Shown here: piece after piece, positions 25,201 to 32,634 of the stretch | Numbering within the stretch: position 1 is the first letter of the stretch | How the letters are laid out: the number at the start of each line of letters is the position of its first letter | Assembly: GCA_029218405.1 (NCBI GenBank) | Contig: JAQXRG010000142.1 | Location: 1-34,941, forward strand | Direction: 5' to 3' | Source of the DNA: Bacteroidales bacterium | GTDB taxonomy: Bacteria > Bacteroidota > Bacteroidia > Bacteroidales > Bacteroidaceae | Length of the DNA: 34,941 bases | Made by a program: the position numbers and the translations under genes | Notes under the pieces: model-generated | What the model was told of the DNA's origin: nothing | Database searches by the model: none | What the model saw: the letters and a program-made list of their open reading frames with translations, nothing else

Positions 25201-26265
25201 AAGGACCAGAAAAAGATGTTCAAGCTGCTGTTCCGCGGCGGGAACGCCACCAACCAGCTCATCACGGGCACGGGCATCGGCATGCTGCTCACCTACCGGC
25301 TCATCCGGAACCACCAGGGAAAAATCACCTTCACCAGCACGGAGAACGTGGGAACCAGCTTCCACCTGACCTTCCCCATCCAGAGCCCGAAGTACGTGCA
25401 GAAGCCGCCGGCCACCCCCGGTGAGGTCACGACTGTCCCCCTGCCCGACAGCCTGAGCGACACCTTCCCCCGTCCCATCGCACCTGCCCAGGCCGACGCG
25501 GACGCCCCCCGCTTGCTGGTCGTGGAGGACAACCAGAGCCTCCGCCACTTCCTGCAGCAGACCCTCTCGGCCCACTACCAGGTGGACGAAGCCGCCAATG
25601 GAAAGGAAGCCCTTGACCGGATGTCCCAACGACTGCCCGACCTGGTCATCAGCGACGTGATGATGCCCATCATGGGCGGCGAAGAGCTGTGCACCCACCT
25701 GAAGAGCCACATCGAGACCAGCCACATCCCGGTCATCCTGCTGACCGCCCTCGCCGACCGTGAGTACATCTTGCGCGGACTGCAGAACCGCGCCGACCAG
25801 TACATCGTGAAACCCTTCGACCTGATGCTCTTGGAGGCCAACATCGCCAGCCTGTTGGAGAACCGGAAACTGCTCCAGCAGCAACTGCGGCAGACCGACC
25901 GGCAGGCGGAGCCTATGGGAGAGGAACTGCTGCAGCTCTCCCCGCTCGACCGGAACTTCATCGACCAGGTGACCCGCAGCATCCTCGACAACATGGCGGG
26001 CGACCTGAGCGTGGACACCCTCTGCGCCCACATGGGCATGAGCCGCACCTCCTTCTACAATAAGATGAAGGCCCTGATGGGGTGCTCGCCCAACGACTAC
26101 ATCCGCCAGATTCGGATGCAGGAAGCCGCCCGCCTGCTGCGCAGCCGGCAGCACACGGTCGCCGAAGTGGCCGACCGTCTGGGCTTCGCCGACCCGAAAT
26201 ACTTCACCGACGCGTTCAAGAAGTTCTACGGAATGCCGCCCAGCACCTTCATGAAAAACCAATAA
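22276..26265 (+). CDS. Hybrid two-component system regulator (HTCS)
   Basis: The 1329-residue protein joins sensor and response regulator in one chain. Seen in order: signal/anchor sequence (about 1-30); a periplasmic two-bladed-propeller sensor with many DxxGxxWxxT-type repeats (about 30-680); a Y_Y_Y domain (about 690-770); a transmembrane helix at about 779-801; HisKA with His823 in AHDIRTPLT; an ATPase domain (NAFKYTPKGG, DTGIGIP); a receiver with phospho-acceptor Asp1127 in VISDVMMP; and an AraC-type HTH at about 1230-1329. HTCS proteins sense oligosaccharides and switch on nearby polysaccharide-utilisation genes. None with SusC/SusD features are in the window; the GH2 gene at 32635 is the only enzyme near. 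The frame reaches a GTG at 22144, but the ATG at 22276 starts a proper signal sequence. Confidence 0.95.
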   Translation: MLHHCPLLRVSLLAVWLTLGTAFLFLLPAQGQVFEYIGIKDGLASRRVLSIEQDAQGYTWILTHKGVDRYDGSQFTHYKLRHAEKDMYFYPDLNHLHVDARQTLWEYGKDGKIFRYDLRRDAFEQVFDLKESYPDTRDYPVTSVYFCPTGHIWFHCHGQMVEFDTQHLHSRTVPTGQLPSPIDAMVTDGKDGYFLASGPHLYHASYTQGELRYLGSHTLGNVRKTTYLYYHPLTRQLIVNTLLDGMYLIDTATHEVRRPSLLLKDIGINIIQPFFDSPDQVLIATDGYGVCRLDIRTGELTPFLQEDNLSPNKMNGSIVKDLLLDKEHRIWNVIYPTGITIYTQKYPAYQWLKHSDSQQSLTDNRINAILQDSDGDIWFATCNGVSCLNPSTRRWTHYLSGTDSSLPHQNRIVLSLCEESPGIIAVGGYMAGVYRIDKHSRQVKFDDLPHPATPDKYIRSILRDSDGNLWTGGYQQLGRLDSRTRTVSHFPSLYPITHLKEKDGETLWVGTIDGLFTFDKQRQQLERYSLQTGCVNTIHQTPDGSKTFIGTYGNGLFVIDNRTQTVLHFHKDNCSLENNNIYSIVPNAYDDLFLGTENGLTLFDVTGHKFTNWTHEQGLLSASFNQNAAARTREGQLFFGTDEGVIVLPANTLLNEDFSSHMLFSNLNVMYRNVHPGEKGSPLTRPLDETDCIRLSYQQNTFSLNVSSINYDNPSIVSYSWCLEGFYDEWTTPSDANLIRYTNLSPGTYKLRVRAINVSNNCILEERSLQIIVERPFWMTFWAFLLYGLLLIGAFYAWMRYQTLRRKRIASQEKINFFIHTAHDIRTPLTLIKAPLGEILKNEELSPQGLYNLNLAIQNTDNLSNLANNLMNFQKEELYSPKVTVTAEELNDYLTHYLRAFEALARHKDIQLTYTSDFERLEVWIDRNKMDSILLNLLTNAFKYTPKGGKIALHASQARGYWNLTVNDTGIGIPRKDQKKMFKLLFRGGNATNQLITGTGIGMLLTYRLIRNHQGKITFTSTENVGTSFHLTFPIQSPKYVQKPPATPGEVTTVPLPDSLSDTFPRPIAPAQADADAPRLLVVEDNQSLRHFLQQTLSAHYQVDEAANGKEALDRMSQRLPDLVISDVMMPIMGGEELCTHLKSHIETSHIPVILLTALADREYILRGLQNRADQYIVKPFDLMLLEANIASLLENRKLLQQQLRQTDRQAEPMGEELLQLSPLDRNFIDQVTRSILDNMAGDLSVDTLCAHMGMSRTSFYNKMKALMGCSPNDYIRQIRMQEAARLLRSRQHTVAEVADRLGFADPKYFTDAFKKFYGMPPSTFMKNQ

Positions 26266-26299
26266 TATACACTAACTACCAACAAATACACATCGCACT

Positions 26300-26863
26300 A
26301 TGAACTTTTACTTGCAATCGTTCCTCATCTTCGCCCGGATAGGGCTGTTCACCATCGGCGGAGGATACGCCATGGTGCCGCTGATAGAGGCGGAGGTGGT
26401 GGAGAAACAACGCTGGATTACGAAAGAGGAGTTCCTGGACCTGATGGCCCTGGCACAGACCGCTCCCGGCATCTTTGCCGTGAACATCGCCATTTTCATC
26501 GGCTACAAGCTCCACAAGTTCTGGGGAGCCTTCTGGATGACCTTGGGCACCATCCTGCCCTCGTTTGTCATCATGCTGCTCATCGCGCTGTTCTTCCAGC
26601 AAATCAAGAGCATCGACACGGTGGAGAGCATCTTCCGCGGCATCCGCCCCGCCGTGGTGGCCCTCATCGCCGCCCCCTGCCTCAAGATGGCCAAGTCGGC
26701 TCGCATCCACCGCCGCAACGTGTGGATACCCGTCGTTGCCGCCCTGCTCATCTGGCAGCTGCACGTATCGCCCATCTACATCATCATCCTGAGCGGCGTG
26801 GGCGGCTACCTCTACGGCACCCGCCGCCAGCAACGCGCGACGAGAAAGGAGGACCCGGCATGA
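26300..26863 (+). CDS. Chromate transporter, short-chain CHR subunit 1
   Basis: The 187-residue membrane protein belongs to the CHR family. It opens with SFLIFARIGLFTIGGGYAMV, carrying the family GGGYAM motif, followed by LALAQTAPGIFAVNIAIFIG with the conserved APG. About five to six hydrophobic helices follow, and the C-terminus is basic (YLYGTRRQQRATRKED). Short CHR proteins act in pairs of opposite orientation to export chromate in some bacteria, but in anaerobic gut bacteria the real substrate is unknown. The stop overlaps the start of the next gene as ATGA, so both halves are translated together. It begins 34 bases after the HTCS gene with no clear promoter in between. Confidence 0.93.
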   Translation: MNFYLQSFLIFARIGLFTIGGGYAMVPLIEAEVVEKQRWITKEEFLDLMALAQTAPGIFAVNIAIFIGYKLHKFWGAFWMTLGTILPSFVIMLLIALFFQQIKSIDTVESIFRGIRPAVVALIAAPCLKMAKSARIHRRNVWIPVVAALLIWQLHVSPIYIIILSGVGGYLYGTRRQQRATRKEDPA

Positions 26864-28509
26864 CCCTCTTCCTGCAACTCTTCTACACCTTCTTCAAGAT
26901 AGGGCTCTTCGGCTTCGGCGGCGGTTACGCCATGTTGTCGATGATTCAAGGCGAGGTGGTGACCAAGTACCACTGGCTCAACAGCTACGAGTTCACCGAC
27001 ATCGTGGCCATGAGCCAGATGACCCCCGGCCCTATCGGCATCAACTCCGCCACGTACGTGGGCTACACCGCCATCGTCAACGCTGGCTTCCCACATTGGG
27101 CGGGCATTGCCGGCTCCATCGTCTCCACCTCGGCGGTGGTGCTGCCCTCGTTCATCCTGATGATCCTCATCAGCCGGTTCTTCCTGAAGTACCAGCAGCA
27201 CCCGGTCATCGCCGCCGTGTTCAGCGGACTGCGTCCGGGCGTGGTCGGTCTGCTGGCCGCCGCCGCACTGGTGCTGATGAACCACGAGAACTTCGGGACA
27301 GAGACCCGTCAGGTACTCATCAGCATCCTGCTGTTCGGCGGCACCTTCGTGGCTTCCTACCGGTACAAGGTGAACCCCATCCTGCTTATCTGCCTCTGCG
27401 GAGCCATCGGCCTGCTGACCTCGTGCGGCAACGGAGCGAGCACCCATCACACACCGACCGCGGAGGGTGACACCCTGGAGCTCCGCTACGCCCGGCAGCT
27501 CTGCCTCGTGGAGCACGAAGGCTACACAGAAGCCGTCGTACGGAACCCGTGGAAGGAAGGCGAACGCCTGCAGACCTACCTGTTGGTGGACAAGCGACAC
27601 CCGCTGCCGGACGGACTGCCGCAAGGGACCGTCGTGCGCGTGCCGCTGGAACGCTCGCTGGTCTATTCGTCCGTCCACCTCAGCCTGCTGGACGAACTGA
27701 ACGCCCTTCCCGCCGTCGGCGGAGTGTGCGACGCCTCCTACATCCAACTGTCCGCCGTAACAGAAGGCCTTCGCCACGGCAGCGTAGCCGACTGCGGCAG
27801 CAGCCTCAACCCCGACCTGGAACGCATCATCGACCTGCGTCCGGACGCTGTCCTCCTCTCCCCCTTCGAGAACAGCGGGGGCTACGGACGCATCGACCAG
27901 CTCGGCATCCCCCTCGTGGAGTGCGCCGACTACATGGAGACCTCTCCCTTGGGACGGGCGGAATGGATGCGGTTCTTCGGGCGCCTGTACGGGAAAGCCT
28001 CCCCAGCCGACACGCTGTTCGCCATCGTGGAGCGGGAGTACCTGACCCTGAAAGCCGCCGCCCAGCGGGCATCTGACCCGCCCACCGTACTGAGCGAGCT
28101 GAAGAACGGTGCCGCCTGGTACGTACCCGGCGGACACAGCACCGTGGGCCAGCTCTACCAGGATGCCGGCGCACGGTACGTGTTCGCCCACCTGACCCAG
28201 GCAGGTTCCGTCGCCTTGTCGCCCGAGACCGTCCTCGACCAGGCCCAAGGCGCCGACCTCTGGCTCATCAAGTATCACCAGTCCCGCACCGACAAGACCT
28301 ATCGGGAGCTGGCCTCCGACTATGCCCCCTACAGCCGGTTCGAAGCGTTCCGCCAACGCCGGGTGTTCGGCTGCAACACCGCCCGCACCGCGTTCTACGA
28401 AGAGACCCCCTTCCACCCCGAGATGCTGCTGAAAGAGCTGGTCGCCCTGTTCCATCCTTCACTCGTCCCGGGCTATACCGCCCGCTACTATCATCCGTTG
28501 GCCGAATGA
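26860..28509 (+). CDS. Chromate transporter subunit 2 fused in frame to an iron/B12-type substrate-binding protein
   Basis: The 549-residue frame starts at the ATG at 26860 (ATGA overlap). Residues 1-185 are a second short CHR protein (KIGLFGFGGGYAML, MSQMTPGPIGINSATYVG). The frame continues without break into a BtuF/FepB-like binding protein (about 190-549): SLNPDLERIIDLRPDAVLLS, GIPLVECADYMETSPLGRAE. The join is the segment ILLICLCGAIGLLTSC ending at Cys189, which reads both as the last CHR helix and as a lipoprotein signal peptide with lipobox LTSC. A GTG at 27370-27372 (Val171) could start the binding protein alone. Either this is a true fusion or two overlapping products share this segment. 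The permease gene downstream overlaps by ATGA. Ligand (cobalamin, haem or siderophore) cannot be read. Confidence 0.85.
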   Translation: MTLFLQLFYTFFKIGLFGFGGGYAMLSMIQGEVVTKYHWLNSYEFTDIVAMSQMTPGPIGINSATYVGYTAIVNAGFPHWAGIAGSIVSTSAVVLPSFILMILISRFFLKYQQHPVIAAVFSGLRPGVVGLLAAAALVLMNHENFGTETRQVLISILLFGGTFVASYRYKVNPILLICLCGAIGLLTSCGNGASTHHTPTAEGDTLELRYARQLCLVEHEGYTEAVVRNPWKEGERLQTYLLVDKRHPLPDGLPQGTVVRVPLERSLVYSSVHLSLLDELNALPAVGGVCDASYIQLSAVTEGLRHGSVADCGSSLNPDLERIIDLRPDAVLLSPFENSGGYGRIDQLGIPLVECADYMETSPLGRAEWMRFFGRLYGKASPADTLFAIVEREYLTLKAAAQRASDPPTVLSELKNGAAWYVPGGHSTVGQLYQDAGARYVFAHLTQAGSVALSPETVLDQAQGADLWLIKYHQSRTDKTYRELASDYAPYSRFEAFRQRRVFGCNTARTAFYEETPFHPEMLLKELVALFHPSLVPGYTARYYHPLAE

Positions 28510-29567
28510 ATGCACCCAATATGAACCCGTCAGCAAGGAACACCACCGGATATCTATATGGAGGCGTGACAGTCGTGCTTATCCTTGCACTGCTGGGAGC
28601 CAACCTGTTCTATGGCGCGGTGGACATTCCCGCCTCCGCCGTCGGACGCATCCTGCTGGGGCAGGAAGCCGAAAAAGCCAGCTGGAGCTTCATCCTCTGG
28701 GAGTCCCGCGTGCCCCAAGCCCTCACCGCCCTGTTGTGCGGCGCCGCCCTCTCCACTTCCGGCCTGCTGTTGCAGACCCTGTTCAGCAACCCGTTGGCCG
28801 ACTCGTCCATCCTCGGCATCAGCTCCGGGGCCAGCTTAGGCGTGGCCTTGGTCCTGCTGGCCGGCGGCGGCACCGTGGCAGGAGGCAGTCTCGTGCTGGG
28901 CAGCTTCCTGTCGGTCATGGCCGGTGCCTTTGCTGGTGCGGTGGCCGTCATGGCCCTGCTGCTCTTCCTCTCCCACTTCGTGCGGAACAGCCTGCTGCTG
29001 CTCATCGCCGGCATCATGATCGGCTACCTCACCTCGTCCGCCATCTCCCTGCTCAACTATTTCTCCACGGCCGAAGGAGTGCATTCGTTCGTCATCTGGG
29101 GATTAGGGAACTTCGGGGGCGTTTCGCTGCGCCAGCTGCCCGCCTTCTCGCTGCTCGTCCTCGCCGGACTGACCGGAGCGCTGCTGCTCATCAAGCCCCT
29201 CAACGCCCTGCTGCTGGGTCCCCGGTATGCCGGCAACCTCGGGGTCAATGTCCGTCGCACGCGCCATTGGCTGCTGCTCGTCACCGGCACGCTGACCGCG
29301 GTCACCACCGCCTTCTGCGGTCCCATCTCGTTCATCGGCCTGGCCGTCCCCCACATCGCCCGGCTGCTGCTCGGCACCTCCAACCACAACTCCCTGCTGC
29401 CCGTCTGCCTGCTGATTGGCAGCGCGACCGCCCTGCTGTGCAACCTGCTCTGCGTGTTGCCGGGACAGGGAGGACTGCTGCCGCTGAACGCGGTCACGCC
29501 GCTCATCGGCGCGCCCGTCATCCTGTATGTCATCCTCCGCCAACGCAAACTCTCTTATTTCCAGTGA
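28506..29567 (+). CDS. FecCD/BtuC-family ABC transporter permease
   Basis: The 353-residue inner-membrane permease belongs to the iron-siderophore/haem/cobalamin import family. About ten hydrophobic helices are visible, with family segments ESRVPQALTALLCGAALSTS, QTLFSNPLADSSILGISSGA and, late, GPISFIGLAVPHIARLLLG, which holds the loop that contacts the ATPase. The length is normal. The start at 28506 overlaps the stop of the binding-protein gene as ATGA; an inner ATG at 28521 is an alternative. It works with the binding domain encoded upstream and the ATPase 3 bases downstream, driven by TonB-dependent delivery across the outer membrane, though no TonB receptor is in the window. Confidence 0.94.
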   Translation: MNAPNMNPSARNTTGYLYGGVTVVLILALLGANLFYGAVDIPASAVGRILLGQEAEKASWSFILWESRVPQALTALLCGAALSTSGLLLQTLFSNPLADSSILGISSGASLGVALVLLAGGGTVAGGSLVLGSFLSVMAGAFAGAVAVMALLLFLSHFVRNSLLLLIAGIMIGYLTSSAISLLNYFSTAEGVHSFVIWGLGNFGGVSLRQLPAFSLLVLAGLTGALLLIKPLNALLLGPRYAGNLGVNVRRTRHWLLLVTGTLTAVTTAFCGPISFIGLAVPHIARLLLGTSNHNSLLPVCLLIGSATALLCNLLCVLPGQGGLLPLNAVTPLIGAPVILYVILRQRKLSYFQ

Positions 29568-29570
29568 CCC

Positions 29571-30599
29571 ATGCCTACCTCTACACTCTTACTAAAAGGC
29601 AAAGACCTCAGCATCGGCTACCGGCAGCGACGGCAGACGCACCCCGTACAGCAACACCTCGACTTCGAGCTGCACCGGGGACAACTGACCTGTCTACTGG
29701 GAGCCAACGGGGCCGGCAAGTCCACCTTGCTCCGCACGCTCTCGGCCTCCCAACCGCCGCTGTCCGGCCAACTGACCCTGGCGGGACGCCCGCTGTCCGA
29801 CTATTCCGAACGCGAACGCTCCCGCACCATCGGGGTGGTACTGACCGACAAGACCCAAGCCGGCGGCCTGACCGTCCGTGAGCTGGTGGCCCTGGGCCGA
29901 CAGCCCCACACCGGCTTCTTCGGACGGCTGTCTGCCGACGACAAACAGAAAATCACCACGGCCCTCGAAGCGGTGGGCATCGCCCACAAGGCCCAACGCT
30001 ACACCGCCGAGCTGTCCGACGGCGAGCGGCAGAAAGTGTTCATCGCCAAGGCACTGGTGCAGGAATGCCCACTCATCCTCCTTGACGAGCCGACCGCCTT
30101 CCTCGACGTGGTGAGCCGCATCGACATCCTCCGGCTGCTGCACCGGCTCGCCCTGGAAGAACAGCGCGCCATCCTGCTCTCCACGCATGACATCGATCAG
30201 GCCTTGGTCCTCGCCGACCGGCTCTGGCTGCTGCGTCCCCAAGGAGGACTGACCACCGGAACCCCGGAAGACCTCCTGCTCAACGGCGACATGGACACCC
30301 TGTTCCCCTGCCGCGACATCCTCTTCGACCGGATGCACGGGGTCTATTCCCCTGCCGTGCAGGACACCCACCGGGTTGTGCTGGAAGCGGCCGACGAGAC
30401 CCTCCGCCATTGGACCCAGAACGCCCTCAACCGCTACGGGTACCTCTGTCTGTCCCCCGACAGAGCAGCAACCAGCGAGGGACTGCCCCGGCTGACGGTC
30501 ACATCGCCCCACCGATTAGAGCTGACCCATCCCGGCACGACCGTCACCTTCACCTCCTTCGCGCAAATGACCACGTATCTGTTAAATCAGCTTAAATAA
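29571..30599 (+). CDS. ABC transporter ATP-binding protein (FecE/BtuD type) with C-terminal extension
   Basis: The 342-residue cytoplasmic ATPase of the importer has Walker A GANGAGKST at about 44-52, a Q-loop region near VVLTDKTQAGGLTVRELVAL, signature LSDGERQKV near 147, Walker B LILLDEPTAFLD near 168 and the H-loop STHD near 203. All catalytic elements are intact. The conserved family core ends near residue 250; the remaining ~90 residues form an extension of unknown role, also seen in some Bacteroidota siderophore/cobalamin ATPases. It is the last gene of the operon starting at 26300. Confidence 0.94.
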   Translation: MPTSTLLLKGKDLSIGYRQRRQTHPVQQHLDFELHRGQLTCLLGANGAGKSTLLRTLSASQPPLSGQLTLAGRPLSDYSERERSRTIGVVLTDKTQAGGLTVRELVALGRQPHTGFFGRLSADDKQKITTALEAVGIAHKAQRYTAELSDGERQKVFIAKALVQECPLILLDEPTAFLDVVSRIDILRLLHRLALEEQRAILLSTHDIDQALVLADRLWLLRPQGGLTTGTPEDLLLNGDMDTLFPCRDILFDRMHGVYSPAVQDTHRVVLEAADETLRHWTQNALNRYGYLCLSPDRAATSEGLPRLTVTSPHRLELTHPGTTVTFTSFAQMTTYLLNQLK

Positions 30600-30603
30600 A
30601 CCG

Positions 30604-30632
30604 TTGTCGTTCGCCTGAAGCAGCTAACTTTG
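30604..30632 (+). promoter_or_regulatory. Promoter of the antiporter gene
   Basis: TTG at 30604-30606 is followed after 18 bases by TAACTTTG (30625-30632), an exact TAnnTTTG match. It lies between the ATPase stop and the ATG at 30677, giving a leader of about 38 nt. Confidence 0.65.
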
Positions 30633-30676
30633 CGTTAACCATCCAAAAAGACTGACCAACGTAACACCGAACGCCT

Positions 30677-32143
30677 ATGATTACCGCCGAAAACATCCTG
30701 TTAGTGGGGTCCATCCTCATCTTCTGCAGCATCCTTATCAGCAAGACCGGCTACCGCTTCGGCATCCCCACCCTGTTGCTTTTCTTGGTGGTGGGCATGC
30801 TCTTCGGAAGCGACGGACTGGGCCTGCAGTTCAACAGTGCCTCCGATGCCCAGTTCATCGGCATGATGGCCCTGAGCATCATCCTCTTCGCCGGTGGCAT
30901 GGACACCAAGGTCAGCGACATCCGTCCCGTCCTTGCACAAGGGGTCCTGCTGTCCACGGTGGGCGTGCTGCTCACCACCCTGCTGACGGGTGCCTTCATC
31001 TTCCTCACCTCCACCTGGACCCCCACCCACGTGTCGCTCTCGCTCACCACCTCGCTGCTGCTGGCCGCCACCATGTCGTCCACCGACTCCGCCTCGGTGT
31101 TCAACCTGCTCCGCTCGCAGCAGATGAACCTCAAGGACAACCTCCGTCCCATGCTGGAACTGGAAAGCGGCAGTAACGACCCGATGGCCTACATGCTGAC
31201 CATCGTCCTCATCCAAGTGCTCACCACCGGCGGCGAGCTGAGTGCCGGACTCATCGCCCGCGACCTCCTCGTCCAGTTCTTCTTCGGAGGGGTCATCGGC
31301 TATGCCCTCGGCCGCTTCTCCGCCTGGCTGCTCAACCGTCTCCACCTGCCCAACAGTTCCCTCTATCCCATCCTGCTGCTGAGCTTGGTGTTCATCACCT
31401 TTACCCTCACCGACCTGGTGCACGGCAACGGCTACCTTGCCGTCTATATCGCCGGCGCGGTAGTGGGCAACGCACGCATCACCAACCGGAAGGAAATCAA
31501 CACCTTCATGAACGGTCTGACCTGGCTGTTCCAAATCATCATGTTCCTGGCCTTAGGGTTGCTGGTCAATCCTCACGAGATGCTCGATGTGGCCGGCATC
31601 GCCCTGCTCATCGGGCTGTTCATGATTGTGGTGGCCCGTCCTGTGAGTGTCTTTCTCTGCCTCCTGCCCTTCCGCCGCATCACGAACAAGGCCCGCCTCT
31701 TCGTGTCGTGGGTGGGACTGCGAGGTGCTGTGCCCATCATCTTCGCCACCTACCCGGTCGTGGCAGAGATACCCGGTTACAACCAGATTTTCAACATCGT
31801 GTTCTTCATCACCCTCCTCTCGTTGGTGGTGCAGGGCATGAGCATCTCGAAGATGGCCCGCTGGCTGCACCTGGACCTGCCGCAGGAGAAGGAAGGCAAC
31901 GCCTTCGGGGTGGAGCTGCCCGAAGAAATTGACACGAAGTTAGAGGACCTTACCCTGACCGAAGAGATGCTGGCTCACGGCAACCGGCTGGCAGATATGA
32001 ACATCGCCCCAGGCACCTTGGTGATGCTGGTGAAGCGGGGCAAGGAGTTCATCATTCCCAACGGGCAAGTGGAACTGAAAGCAGGTGACAAGCTGCTGTT
32101 CATTTCGGAGAACAAAACCGAACAGAAGAAGGGAGTGAAATAA
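30677..32143 (+). CDS. NhaP2-type K+/H+ (Na+/H+) antiporter with TrkA-C domain
   Basis: The 488-residue protein is a CPA1-family cation/proton antiporter. About twelve hydrophobic helices cover residues 1-390, with the family motifs LFAGGMDTKVSDIRPVL, LESGSNDPMAYMLTI (acidic Asp in the transport core) and FVSWVGLRGAVPIIFA. A soluble C-terminal part (about 400-485) has the TrkA-C/RCK-C pattern (GTLVMLVKRGKEFIIPNG, LKAGDKLLFIS), which in relatives binds a regulator or nucleotide. This layout is that of NhaP2/CvrA, which exchanges K+ or Na+ for protons in volume or pH control. It stands alone, with its own promoter and a good intrinsic terminator after it. Confidence 0.93.
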   Translation: MITAENILLVGSILIFCSILISKTGYRFGIPTLLLFLVVGMLFGSDGLGLQFNSASDAQFIGMMALSIILFAGGMDTKVSDIRPVLAQGVLLSTVGVLLTTLLTGAFIFLTSTWTPTHVSLSLTTSLLLAATMSSTDSASVFNLLRSQQMNLKDNLRPMLELESGSNDPMAYMLTIVLIQVLTTGGELSAGLIARDLLVQFFFGGVIGYALGRFSAWLLNRLHLPNSSLYPILLLSLVFITFTLTDLVHGNGYLAVYIAGAVVGNARITNRKEINTFMNGLTWLFQIIMFLALGLLVNPHEMLDVAGIALLIGLFMIVVARPVSVFLCLLPFRRITNKARLFVSWVGLRGAVPIIFATYPVVAEIPGYNQIFNIVFFITLLSLVVQGMSISKMARWLHLDLPQEKEGNAFGVELPEEIDTKLEDLTLTEEMLAHGNRLADMNIAPGTLVMLVKRGKEFIIPNGQVELKAGDKLLFISENKTEQKKGVK

Positions 32144-32200
32144 CGTGTTTTTCGATTCCCCTCTTTTCGAACCACCCCGCCTTTTTCGATCCACCCCGTC

Positions 32201-32349
32201 CCCTCCTTCACCAAGGAGGGGTCCTTCCCCTCCCAAACCCTCCCCTTCCAGGGGCGGGCTTAACTGGGCTTTGCCCAGCTTTTTCTGGTAAGGGCAGCGA
32301 AGCTTTCGCCCTAAAGGGCTGCCCTTGCTCACTACGCAGCAGAGCTGCG
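32201..32349. repeat. Cluster of inverted repeats between antiporter and GH2 genes
   Basis: The 32144-32596 stretch holds no gene. It contains several hairpins in series: CCCTCCTT/AAGGAGGG around CACC (32201-32220); the terminator stem at 32264-32278; AAGGGCAGC (near 32290) pairing with GCTGCCCTT (near 32319); and CGCAGC-AGA-GCTGCG (32335-32349). The packed stems suggest a mobile or repeated intergenic element, or a structured transcript. Confidence 0.6.
32264..32286 (+). terminator. Rho-independent terminator after the antiporter gene
   Basis: CTGGGC (32264-32269), loop TTT, GCCCAG (32273-32278), then CTTTTTCT. A short GC stem with a T-rich tail, 120 bases after the stop codon at 32143. Confidence 0.75.
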
Positions 32350-32408
32350 ATGGGTTTCATTGTTACTGGTTGGCCCCACGCGGATGGAGTACAAAGAGGT
32401 ACGCCAAG

Positions 32409-32466
32409 GTATGTTGACATACCTGGAGAAGTATGTTGACATACCTGGAGAAGTATGTCAAGATAG
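32409..32466. repeat. 22-bp tandem repeat with palindromic core
   Basis: Two perfect 22-bp units start at 32409 and 32431, with a degenerate partial third at 32453. Each unit holds GTATGT-TG-ACATAC, arms of six bases that pair perfectly. They end about 110 bases before the GH2 promoter, where a repressor or activator dimer could bind. The rest of 32467-32574 shows nothing else. Confidence 0.75.
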
Positions 32467-32574
32467 ATACCCAGTGAGCATAGTAAGAAGAAACACCGTA
32501 GGGGAAGCCATCCCTCAAGCACCGAGAGCGGAATGATGCAAGTTATTATTTTAAAAGAAAACTGACCGACTTCT

Positions 32575-32604
32575 TTTGATTGTCCAAACAATTCCGTACA
32601 TTTG
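32575..32604 (+). promoter_or_regulatory. Promoter of the GH2 gene
   Basis: TTTG at 32575-32578 and TACATTTG at 32597-32604 are 18 bases apart, a near-ideal Bacteroidota promoter. It lies 30 bases before the ATG at 32635. Confidence 0.75.
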
Positions 32605-32634
32605 TGGCAAAAGCAACAAATAACCCTATTAACC

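Noticed and set aside
23680..26262. 860-codon open frame on the minus strand
   Set aside because: It lies wholly antisense to the HTCS gene, whose domains and catalytic residues are unmistakable. Its protein is rich in Val, Gly, Gln and His, as expected from the complement of GC-rich coding DNA.
26266..26299. Cobalamin riboswitch or metal-responsive leader before the transport operon
   Set aside because: Only 34 bases separate the HTCS stop from the first gene, and no room or conserved element for a riboswitch is present.
26812..28455. 547-codon open frame on the minus strand
   Set aside because: It is antisense to the CHR/binding-protein fusion and shows no recognisable domain; a composition shadow.
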